Positions 7,035 to 13,938 of a stretch of 14,552 nucleotides of DNA are shown piece by piece. The position numbers were made by a program, and so were the translations under genes. How positions within the stretch are numbered: position 1 is the stretch's first letter; each line of letters begins with the position of its first letter. The notes beneath the pieces are model-generated. The model worked only from the letters and a program-made list of their open reading frames with translations. It did not search any database and had not been told where the DNA came from. The DNA is from Synergistales bacterium (GTDB lineage Bacteria > Synergistota > Synergistia > Synergistales > 79-D21): positions 316,278-330,829 of the forward strand of contig JADLKH010000005.1 in NCBI GenBank assembly GCA_015657435.1. The letters run 5' to 3'.

Positions 7035-7639
7035 TGTCGCTTCGATGGCAATACGAATCGGTTGTCACGGCCTTCCTGGAAAACCAGCTCCCGAGGCGGG
7101 AGCTCCCCGAGATAACGGTTTTGGGCAGGTCGAATGTGGGAAAATCCAGCCTGATCAATAAACTGGTCGGCCAGAAGGTCGCCCGTTCCAGCGGGACACC
7201 GGGCAAAACCCGCAGCATTAATTTCTTTCGCCTGAAAGGAAAACACCCCTTCTATCTCGTCGACCTTCCGGGATACGGGTACTCCGCGGTTTCCCAGGAA
7301 ACCCGGCAAGGATGGAAAAGGCTGGTCGATGCGTATGCCGCCCGTTCCGCGGCTGTTCTGCACCTGCACCTCGTCGACTTCAGGCACGGGTTTCTCAAAG
7401 CCGACGAACAGCTGCGGGCATGGCTCGCACACCAGGAAGCCCCGACAGTGACGGTTTTCACGAAGGCCGACAAGATTCCGAGAGGAAAGTGGAAACCTCT
7501 TCTTGCGAGCTATTACTCGGGCAAGGAACCCGCATTCGTCACCTCGGCGGAATCTGGAGTCGGTGTTGACGAGCTGAGGTTATTTTTGGAAGATTACGTG
7601 GACCTGTCCCTTGCGGGAAACGGTCCCGAGGAGGAATGA
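7034..7639 (+). CDS. engB: Ribosome biogenesis GTP-binding protein EngB/YsxC
   Basis: EngB is a TrmE-Era-type GTPase needed for late assembly of the 50S subunit. The G motifs appear in order: G1 GRSNVGKS (31-38), the G2 threonine in GKTRSINFF, G3 DLPGYGY, G4 TKAD (in VFTKADKI), and G5 TSAES. The 201-residue length is usual for the family. The start ATG (7034-7036) shares a base with the lon stop, forming TGATG, so it is probably translated by re-initiation. No strong Shine-Dalgarno is evident, only purines in GAAGAGG (7020-7026). Its C-terminal end GPEEE contains the GAGGAGG ribosome-binding site of valS. Pairing with lon and clpX is common in several bacterial phyla. Confidence 0.96.
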   Translation: MSLRWQYESVVTAFLENQLPRRELPEITVLGRSNVGKSSLINKLVGQKVARSSGTPGKTRSINFFRLKGKHPFYLVDLPGYGYSAVSQETRQGWKRLVDAYAARSAAVLHLHLVDFRHGFLKADEQLRAWLAHQEAPTVTVFTKADKIPRGKWKPLLASYYSGKEPAFVTSAESGVGVDELRLFLEDYVDLSLAGNGPEEE

Positions 7640-7641
7640 CG

Positions 7642-10305
7642 ATGAGTGAGCCTAGCGGAAATCTTGGAAAATCCTACGATCCCAAGCCCATCGAGGACAA
7701 GTGGTACGCCTGGTGGCTTGAAAACAGGCTATTCGAGGGCAACGCCGATGCAAATCGGAATCCGTTCAGCATCGTCATCCCGCCTCCCAACGTAACCGGC
7801 TCGCTTCACATGGGGCATGCGCTCAACAACACCCTGCAGGACATTCAATGCCGATACAAAAGGATGAACGGTTATGACGTTTTGTGGCTACCGGGCACGG
7901 ACCATGCCGGAATCGCCACGCAGAACGTCGTGGAGCGCAACCTTGCAAGCCAGGGCATCTCCCGCCACGAACTGGGGCGAGAAGCCTTCGTCGACAAGGT
8001 CTGGGAGTGGAAGGAGCAATATGGGAACCGAATCGTCAACCAGTTGAAGAAGCTTGGCGCCTCATGCGATTGGCGCCGAGAACGCTTCACGATGGATGAG
8101 GGGCTCTCAAGGGCAGTCCGGGCGGTTTTCGTCCGTCTATACAAGGAAGGGCTCATTTACAAGGGGAAATACATCATCAACTGGTGTCCTCGGTGCCAGA
8201 CCGCGCTGTCCGATCTTGAGGTCGACCACCAGGAATCGACCGGCCACCTCTACCATGTGATCTACCGTTTCTCCGAAGGAGATGGGGGAGTCACCGTCGC
8301 GACGACGAGACCCGAAACCATCCTCGGGGATGTGGCGATCGCCATCCATCCCCGGGACGAAAAGAACAGGCACCTCGTCGGAAGAACCGTCATCGTCCCT
8401 TTGGTCGGAAGGGAAATCCCGATCATCGAGGATCCCATGGTCGACCCCGAGTTCGGCACAGGTTGCGTGAAAATCACCCCTGCCCATGACCCGAACGATT
8501 TTCTCGTGGGACAGCGCCACGGACTGGAGTCAATCCAGGTCATCGATTCGGAAGGGCGAATGAACGAATCCGCAGGAAAATACCGTGGCCTCGACCGCTT
8601 CGACGCCAGGAAGGTCGTCCTTGAGGACCTCGTTTCGGAAGGAAACCTCCTCCGGATTGACGAGCACCTTCACGCGGTCGGGCAGTGTTATCGCTGTCGA
8701 ACGGTTGTGGAACCCTACCTTTCGGAACAATGGTTCGTGAAGGCAAAACCCCTCGCCGAGGCAGGCGTTGAAGCCGTCAAGGCCGGCCGCATCCGCTTCG
8801 TCCCGGAACAGTGGACCGGCACCTATTACCAATGGATGGATGAAATCCGCGACTGGTGCATTTCCCGCCAACTCTGGTGGGGACACCGCATCCCGGCGTG
8901 GACCTGCGCATCCTGCGGGCATGTCACCGTCTCGGAATCGGACCCGGATCGCTGTGAATCATGCGGTTCTTCCAACATCAGCCAGGATGAGGATGTCCTG
9001 GATACCTGGTTCAGCAGTGCCCTTTGGCCCTTTTCCACCCTCGGATGGCCGGACCGCACCCCCGAGCTCGCTCACTACTATCCGACAAGTCTTCTGGTTA
9101 CCGGTTTCGACATCATTTTCTTCTGGGTGGCCCGGATGATCATGATGGGACTGCACTTCATGGAAGAAGTCCCCTTCAGGGACACCTACATCCATGCGCT
9201 CGTGCGGGACGAGTCGGGACAAAAGATGAGCAAATCGAAGGGAAACGTCATCGACCCGCTCGACGTGATCGACGAATATGGCGCCGACGCCCTTCGGCTC
9301 ACTCTTGCAGCCCTCACCGTTCAGGGACGTGACATCCTGCTCAGCACAAACCGCATCGAGACGTTCCGTTTCTTCCTCAACAAGCTCTGGAACGCGAGCC
9401 GGTTCGCTCTCTCCTCCCTTGAAGGGGTGACGGTTAACCGGGAAATCGAGCCTTCGCAGCTTCGCCTGCACGATCGATGGATCCTCGCAAGGTTGGACGA
9501 GGTGATCGGGGAAACAACCCGCTATCTTGACGGCTACTTCTTCGGGGAGGCCGCCAAACTGCTTTATGATTTCGTCTGGGGAGAACTTTGCGATTGGTAC
9601 CTTGAAATGGCCAAACCGGCCCTTAAGGGGGAAGAAGGAGCCCTCCGCAAGGAGGCGACACAAGGTGTCCTGTGTCGTGTTTTCGAGTCCGTCCTCAAGC
9701 TGCTGCACCCCTTCATCCCGTTCCTGACGGAGGAGCTCTGGCAGGCGTTCTCCTTCTCGGGGAAATCGCTTCAGGAGGAGCGATGGCCCGAGCCCTTCGG
9801 GAAGGAGAAGGACCGTGCCTGCATCGAGGAGATGGCCGCTTTCCAGCAAGCGGTCCGCGCGATCCGCAACCTCCGGGCGGAAGCCCACCTGAATCCTCAG
9901 AAGACGGCTCCGCTGGTTCGCGCCGCCCTTCGTGAGGACATGGAACCGCTCTTCCGAGAAAACTCCGACCTGCTGGGCCTTTTGTGCCGGATTGCACGCC
10001 TCGAATGGTCCGGAAACGGGACAACCCCGTCGGGGAAATGCCTGAGCGCCGTCCTTCCTCAGGGTTCGTTCTACCTCGAGGTCGAGGGACTCATCGACAT
10101 CGAGACTGAAATCGGAAGGCTTGAGCAGGAGATGGAAAAACTCAAGGCCGACCTGAAGAGATCGAAGGCAAAACTCGAAAACTCCCAATTCGTCGCGAAC
10201 GCCCCGGACGAGGTCGTCGAAAAGGAAAAGGCCCGTCTCCGTGAAGGGGAAGCCCGTATTCTCCGTGTCCGCGAAAACATCAGGAGCCTCGGTACCGGTG
10301 AGTGA
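7642..10305 (+). CDS. valS: Valyl-tRNA synthetase
   Basis: ValRS charges tRNA-Val and hydrolyses mischarged Thr-tRNA-Val. The class I motifs are the HIGH box HMGH at residues 56-59 (PPPNVTGSLHMGH) and KMSKS at 528-532. The CP1 editing domain shows TTRPETILGD and GTGCVKITPAHDPNDF. A zinc ribbon has Cys422, Cys425, Cys438 and Cys441, and a CPRC motif lies near residue 190. The C-terminal arm (about 820-885) is a charged coiled coil, as in bacterial ValRS, and binds the tRNA. The length is 887 residues. I chose ATG 7642 because GGAGG (7630-7634) lies 7 nt upstream; the in-frame ATG at 7636 has a spacing of only 1 nt. The gene follows the engB stop by 2 nt, and no T-box leader is present. Its 3' end overlaps folC by 8 nt. 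Confidence 0.98.
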   Translation: MSEPSGNLGKSYDPKPIEDKWYAWWLENRLFEGNADANRNPFSIVIPPPNVTGSLHMGHALNNTLQDIQCRYKRMNGYDVLWLPGTDHAGIATQNVVERNLASQGISRHELGREAFVDKVWEWKEQYGNRIVNQLKKLGASCDWRRERFTMDEGLSRAVRAVFVRLYKEGLIYKGKYIINWCPRCQTALSDLEVDHQESTGHLYHVIYRFSEGDGGVTVATTRPETILGDVAIAIHPRDEKNRHLVGRTVIVPLVGREIPIIEDPMVDPEFGTGCVKITPAHDPNDFLVGQRHGLESIQVIDSEGRMNESAGKYRGLDRFDARKVVLEDLVSEGNLLRIDEHLHAVGQCYRCRTVVEPYLSEQWFVKAKPLAEAGVEAVKAGRIRFVPEQWTGTYYQWMDEIRDWCISRQLWWGHRIPAWTCASCGHVTVSESDPDRCESCGSSNISQDEDVLDTWFSSALWPFSTLGWPDRTPELAHYYPTSLLVTGFDIIFFWVARMIMMGLHFMEEVPFRDTYIHALVRDESGQKMSKSKGNVIDPLDVIDEYGADALRLTLAALTVQGRDILLSTNRIETFRFFLNKLWNASRFALSSLEGVTVNREIEPSQLRLHDRWILARLDEVIGETTRYLDGYFFGEAAKLLYDFVWGELCDWYLEMAKPALKGEEGALRKEATQGVLCRVFESVLKLLHPFIPFLTEELWQAFSFSGKSLQEERWPEPFGKEKDRACIEEMAAFQQAVRAIRNLRAEAHLNPQKTAPLVRAALREDMEPLFRENSDLLGLLCRIARLEWSGNGTTPSGKCLSAVLPQGSFYLEVEGLIDIETEIGRLEQEMEKLKADLKRSKAKLENSQFVANAPDEVVEKEKARLREGEARILRVRENIRSLGTGE

Positions 10306-11656
10306 CAACCTGAAGCCTGCGCTTTTTTCGGGAAAGGAACGGTTTGACGAAATCGAAAGGCGGATCCTCGGCGTTGCTTCGCCGGGGATCCGCCCCGGCC
10401 TTTCACGGATGGCTCGTCTTTGCTCCCTCCTGGGAAACCCGGAAAGAACTTTTCCCGCCGTCCATGTCCTGGGCACAAACGGAAAAGGCTCGGTTTGCGC
10501 GGCGATCGATTCGATCCTGCGGGAATCCGGTTTCCGGACCGCCTGTTACACCAGTCCGCATCTGGAACATATGGGGGAGCGGCTGACCTTCGATGGAAGG
10601 ATCCTCCCGGCGACCGTCTGGGAAGAATCCGTTGACTGCGTCGTTGAGGCGATCCGCTCGGACTCGGCCCTTTCCGCGGACCCTCCCTCCGTCTTCGAGA
10701 TCCTGACCGCAACCGCGTTCCTTTGCATCGCCCGAGGAAACAGGGATATCGCCGTCATCGAAGCAGGCCTGGGGGGGAGACTTGACGCCACCAATCTGCT
10801 CGGTGATGTCAAAATGACGGTTTTCACGGCCATCGGGAAGGATCATGAAGATATCCTGGGACACGGGATCAAGGCCATCGCCAGAGAGAAGTTTTCGGCT
10901 CTGCGCCCGCGGATACCGGCGGTTTCCATGGCAAATGGCGCTGTCTTGGACAAAATGGTTGTGGAAAAAGCGCAACGACTTTCCAGTCCTCTCTGTCTTC
11001 TGGAAAGGGACGCAACGGTCGATTTGCACTGGATCGGCATCCAGGGATCGTCCTTCACGCTGTTCCGAAGCGGTTGCGCTCCTTTGAGGCTTTCAACCCC
11101 GCTCCTTGGAAGCCATCAGGTCGCCAATGCGGCCTTGGCGGCTCTCGCCTGCCTCGGCCTTTCCCAAAACTGGCGGAAGATTTCCGAGGAATGCATCCGG
11201 CTCGGGCTCGAACGGACAAAATGGCCGGGACGCTGCGAGAGCATCCCGCTTGATCCCATTGTCCTCCTCGACGGGGCGCACAATCCCCAAGGGGCGGAAA
11301 CCTTGTCGAAGAACCTGCTTTCCCTCTGGCCCGGCATCCGACCCACTTTCGTCATGGCGGCCATGAAAGACAAGGATATCCTGGGCATGTTGGAACCACT
11401 CTCGAGGACGCAAGGAGACCTTTTCTGCACGGAGGTTGAGGGACTGGAACGCTGCGAAACCGCACCGAAGCTGGCGGAAAAGGCCCTTTCCATTCCATGG
11501 CCCGGCACCGTCAGGGTATTCAGGAACTCGCGAGACGCCATTCGTGAGGCGATGATGACCGCCCCGTTCGTCGTCTGTACAGGAAGCCTTTATTTTATCG
11601 GCAGCATCCGGCGTTTCCTGATCGACCAGGTAGCCGACGAGAAAGGTCCGCGATGA
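10298..11656 (+). CDS. folC: Bifunctional folylpolyglutamate/dihydrofolate synthase
   Basis: FolC ligates glutamate to dihydropteroate and/or to tetrahydrofolates, using ATP. The Mur-ligase-type P-loop VLGTNGKGS ends at residue 65 (G59-S65). YTSPHL, IEAGLGGRLDATN, the H-E-D segment KDHEDILG and the C-terminal LLDGAHNPQGAE (DGAHNP 325-330) follow in family order. The lysine of the usual 'EKAGI' motif, which is carbamylated in E. coli, is kept within AREKFSALRP, but the residues after it are atypical. I chose GTG 10298, which overlaps valS by 8 nt and lies 11 nt after CAGGAG (10281-10286), giving 452 residues. An ATG at 10241 would add 19 residues deep inside valS and is less likely. The stop overlaps the pgeF start (ATGA). 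Confidence 0.93.
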   Translation: MSDNLKPALFSGKERFDEIERRILGVASPGIRPGLSRMARLCSLLGNPERTFPAVHVLGTNGKGSVCAAIDSILRESGFRTACYTSPHLEHMGERLTFDGRILPATVWEESVDCVVEAIRSDSALSADPPSVFEILTATAFLCIARGNRDIAVIEAGLGGRLDATNLLGDVKMTVFTAIGKDHEDILGHGIKAIAREKFSALRPRIPAVSMANGAVLDKMVVEKAQRLSSPLCLLERDATVDLHWIGIQGSSFTLFRSGCAPLRLSTPLLGSHQVANAALAALACLGLSQNWRKISEECIRLGLERTKWPGRCESIPLDPIVLLDGAHNPQGAETLSKNLLSLWPGIRPTFVMAAMKDKDILGMLEPLSRTQGDLFCTEVEGLERCETAPKLAEKALSIPWPGTVRVFRNSRDAIREAMMTAPFVVCTGSLYFIGSIRRFLIDQVADEKGPR

Positions 11657-12447
11657 GTTTCAGCCCCCCCGTGATGCACAACGGGCAACGGCTCCAGAAG
11701 ATAGAGGTCCCCCGCGAGCTGGAAGGATACCTCGACGGGACCCTTTTCCTTCGCGGCCCGATCATGGATGAAGCCGGAGGGGACCCGGAAAAGGCCTGGC
11801 GAGCCCTTGGCGGGCCCGGCACCGGAATTGGCCTGATCGCTCCTGTCCAGGTTCATGGAACGGCCATCCTAGACGAAAAACGGGTTTTGGCGCTCCCGAC
11901 ACGCCCAAGGGCAGACGGAATCCTGCTCCACAAGGGACAGTGCGCAGGCAGCCTGCGGTTCGCCGATTGCTTTCCTCTTCTTCTGTCCTCCTGCCATCCC
12001 CACCCGTGGGCCCTGATGCTCCACGCCGGTTTTGAAGGGACGGCGAGAGGGATCGTCCCCCGTTCGATCGAATTTCTCGAAAATCGGGTACCCGGATTCC
12101 GGATCGAAAAGACGTATGCCTGGATTGGGCCGGGGATCGGCAGCTGCTGCTATCAGCGCGAGAAAGGCCGGGATGCGAAGACGGCGCTCGGGATCAGGAA
12201 CCTGCCCGCCTCAAGCTGGATTGATCTCGGGGAAAGAGTCCGGTTCGATATCCCGAAAGCCATCGGGCTGCAGTTGTTCTCCGCAGGCCTTCCCCGGGAC
12301 CGGCTCTTCGAATATGGCCTTTGCACGTCCTGCAACCCGGACCAGCTCTATTCCTACCGGGCAGGGGACCTCTTCGCAAGAACACTTTTTCTGGTCCGCT
12401 CGGGGCCTGCCGTCCACAAGTTCCATCCCTGGTGGGAGAATATATAG
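11653..12447 (+). CDS. pgeF: PgeF/YfiH family (DUF152) copper-oxidase-fold protein
   Basis: PgeF-type proteins were long called polyphenol oxidases or laccases. In E. coli, PgeF removes L-Ser misincorporated in place of L-Ala in peptidoglycan precursors, and some homologues are purine nucleoside phosphorylases. The metal-binding residues are present: His68 in QVHG, Cys106 in FADCFP, and His124 in HAGFEG. The later motifs IGPGIGSCCY, CTSCNPDQLYSYR and a shortened C terminus also fit. Two family-typical residues differ: HAGWRG is HAGFEG here, and the usual SYRR...GR is SYRAGD...AR, so activity or substrate may have shifted. The protein has 264 residues. ATG 11653 overlaps the folC stop in ATGA, with GAAAGG (11641-11646) 6 nt upstream. 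Confidence 0.85.
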   Translation: MSFSPPVMHNGQRLQKIEVPRELEGYLDGTLFLRGPIMDEAGGDPEKAWRALGGPGTGIGLIAPVQVHGTAILDEKRVLALPTRPRADGILLHKGQCAGSLRFADCFPLLLSSCHPHPWALMLHAGFEGTARGIVPRSIEFLENRVPGFRIEKTYAWIGPGIGSCCYQREKGRDAKTALGIRNLPASSWIDLGERVRFDIPKAIGLQLFSAGLPRDRLFEYGLCTSCNPDQLYSYRAGDLFARTLFLVRSGPAVHKFHPWWENI

Positions 12448-12496
12448 GAACGCAACTTTGGAGGAATGCAATCCCATCAATCCGGGGAGTGATTGG

Positions 12497-13468
12497 ATGG
12501 AACCCGTGAAAGTAGGAGTTATCGGCGTCGGCCATCTGGGACATCACCATGCCAGGGTTTACACGGAACTTTACGGCACTCAGCTGGTCGGTGTCGTGGA
12601 CCTTGACGAAGAGCGTGCGACTTCCGTCGGAGAGGGACTGGGCGTTCCTTTCTACACGAACCTCGATCGCTTTTTCGAGACGGCCAAACCGGATGCCGTG
12701 AGCGTTGTCGTCCCTACGGTCAGGCATTACGAGATTGCCCGCCAAGCTCTCGAAAGGGGACTCCATGTCCTCATCGAGAAACCCGTTACGACGACGGTCC
12801 TTGAAGCCGAAGAATTGTTGCGTCTCGCGGCAAGGAAAAACCTTGTCCTGCAGGTGGGGCACATCGAACGCTTCAACAGCGCGGTCCAGTACCTGAGCAA
12901 TGTCGTCAGGGAACCGATCTTCCTCCAGTCAAACAGGCTGGGCCCCTTCACGAACCGCATCTCCGACGTTGGAGTGGTCCTGGACCTGATGATCCACGAC
13001 ATCGACATCATCCTTTCGCTTGTTCGGGCCGACATCGTCAACATCAACGCCATGGGCCGATGCATTCATACCGACCATGAAGACGTGGCATCCGCCCAGG
13101 TGGAATTCTCCAACGGCACGATGGCGCACATTCTGGTCAGCAGGGTGTCCGAACGGCGCCTGCGACAACTCGAGATCATGGAGCCGGAACGTTTCCTCAC
13201 CATCGACTACCAGGCCCAGGAGGTTTCGATCCATCGTTGCCTGAACCAGCAGGGAAGCGGCCTCGTCGAAGTGATCGAGCATCCCGTTTTCCCGAAGCGC
13301 GAACCGCTCAAGCTCGAACTCCAGCATTTCGTTTCGTGCGTCAAGGAAGGGCGTCAGCCTTTGGTGGGCATCATGGACGGAAAACGGGCGCTAGAAGTGG
13401 CCATCTCGGTTCTGCGCCAGATCCATGTTCAGAAGCCTTTGGGTTTGGCGGAATCGACACAATCCTGA
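12497..13468 (+). CDS. Gfo/Idh/MocA-family oxidoreductase, GnnA-like
   Basis: This is an NAD(P)-dependent sugar oxidoreductase. The N-terminal Rossmann fold has GVGHLG (10-15). The catalytic-type EKP motif is at 94-96 (Lys95), GHIERFN at 121-127, and DLMIHD at 163-168 supplies His167. The overall pattern (GVIGxGHLGxxHARxY, PTxxHYEIA, LDLMIHDIDIIL, SRVSERR) resembles the subgroup often found beside lpxA, including UDP-N-acetylglucosamine 3-dehydrogenase GnnA, which with GnnB makes the diamino sugar of amide-linked lipid A. No gnnB or lpx gene is visible here, so the substrate is not assigned. ATG 12497 follows GGGGAG (12484-12489) by 7 nt, giving 323 residues. The 49-nt gap after pgeF shows no clear promoter, and the gene is probably last in the clpX operon. 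Confidence 0.88.
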   Translation: MEPVKVGVIGVGHLGHHHARVYTELYGTQLVGVVDLDEERATSVGEGLGVPFYTNLDRFFETAKPDAVSVVVPTVRHYEIARQALERGLHVLIEKPVTTTVLEAEELLRLAARKNLVLQVGHIERFNSAVQYLSNVVREPIFLQSNRLGPFTNRISDVGVVLDLMIHDIDIILSLVRADIVNINAMGRCIHTDHEDVASAQVEFSNGTMAHILVSRVSERRLRQLEIMEPERFLTIDYQAQEVSIHRCLNQQGSGLVEVIEHPVFPKREPLKLELQHFVSCVKEGRQPLVGIMDGKRALEVAISVLRQIHVQKPLGLAESTQS

Positions 13469-13497
13469 GCCGTTTCCCGTAGCGTTCCAAGGACCGT

Positions 13498-13536
13498 AAA
13501 GGGAGGGAGGGAAGACCTTCCTCCCTTTTGTTTTTC
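13498..13536 (+). terminator. Strong intrinsic terminator ending the clpX operon
   Basis: A 13-bp stem (13498-13510 with 13516-13528, one G:T pair) closes the loop GAAGA. It is followed by TTTTGTTTTTC. It starts 29 nt after the stop of the oxidoreductase gene. Confidence 0.93.
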
Positions 13537-13545
13537 TGTTATGAT
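13537..13545 (+). promoter_or_regulatory. Candidate extended -10 promoter for the small membrane protein
   Basis: TGT followed by TATGAT (13540-13545) forms an extended -10. No recognisable -35 exists, since the relevant bases lie in the terminator stem. The transcript would begin near 13552, giving a leader of about 40 nt. Read-through past the terminator is the alternative source of expression. Confidence 0.4.
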
Positions 13546-13590
13546 TCCGATGGTTCCCGATTTTTGGCCCCTAAACGGAGGTGAATCGAG

Positions 13591-13803
13591 TTGCCCGGCG
13601 TCAATCTGCAGGCCCTGCTCGCGCTTTTCTGTTTCCTGCTCTGTCTCCTCCTCGCCAGGGCGATCATGAATATCCAGCGAGGGAAATGGCCCGGCAGCCC
13701 GACATGGGTTCTTTATCTTCGCACCCTTCTCGGCTTTCTCTTCGCAGCCGCCATCACCTTCGCCTTTTATGCCTTCGCCGGAATCGACATCCTGCATCGC
13801 TGA
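13591..13803 (+). CDS. Small two-helix membrane protein, function unknown
   Basis: I do not recognise this protein. TTG 13591 is set by a near-perfect GGAGGTGA (13577-13584) 6 nt upstream. The 70-residue product has two hydrophobic segments: residues about 6-26 (LQALLALFCFLLCLLLARAI) and about 43-65 (LRTLLGFLFAAAITFAFYAF). A short basic, Gly/Pro-containing loop between them (NIQRGKWPGSP) and the positive-inside rule suggest that the loop is cytoplasmic and both ends lie outside, predicting an inner-membrane hairpin. The gene is flanked by a strong terminator upstream and a separate promoter downstream, so it seems to be its own short transcription unit. No enzyme motif is visible. It is real rather than spurious because of the ribosome-binding site and the clean membrane pattern. 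Confidence 0.72.
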   Translation: MPGVNLQALLALFCFLLCLLLARAIMNIQRGKWPGSPTWVLYLRTLLGFLFAAAITFAFYAFAGIDILHR

Positions 13804-13853
13804 GGCAAATCGCTAAAGCCAGAATATTCCTTCGATTTCCAATTGATTGAGGT

Positions 13854-13882
13854 TTGACCCGCTACCCGGGAACTTTTATGAT
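13854..13882 (+). promoter_or_regulatory. Near-consensus promoter of the methylmalonyl-CoA mutase gene
   Basis: The -35 TTGACC (13854-13859), a 17-nt spacer and the -10 TATGAT (13877-13882) differ from consensus at one base each. Initiation is expected near 13889, about 50 nt before the start codon. The spacer holds a CCCGGG palindrome. An imperfect inverted repeat, GGTTGT/ACAAACC (13885-13890 with 13898-13904), lies at the predicted transcript start. No cobalamin riboswitch is seen. Confidence 0.75.
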
Positions 13883-13938
13883 TCGGTTGTTTTTCTGACA
13901 AACCATTCTGCTTTCACCAGCCGGAGGGGACAGTGCCC

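Noticed and set aside
8959..10476. A 505-codon minus-strand frame opposite valS and the start of folC
   Set aside because: The plus strand carries unmistakable ValRS motifs throughout. The antisense frame has no recognisable domain and spans a gene boundary.
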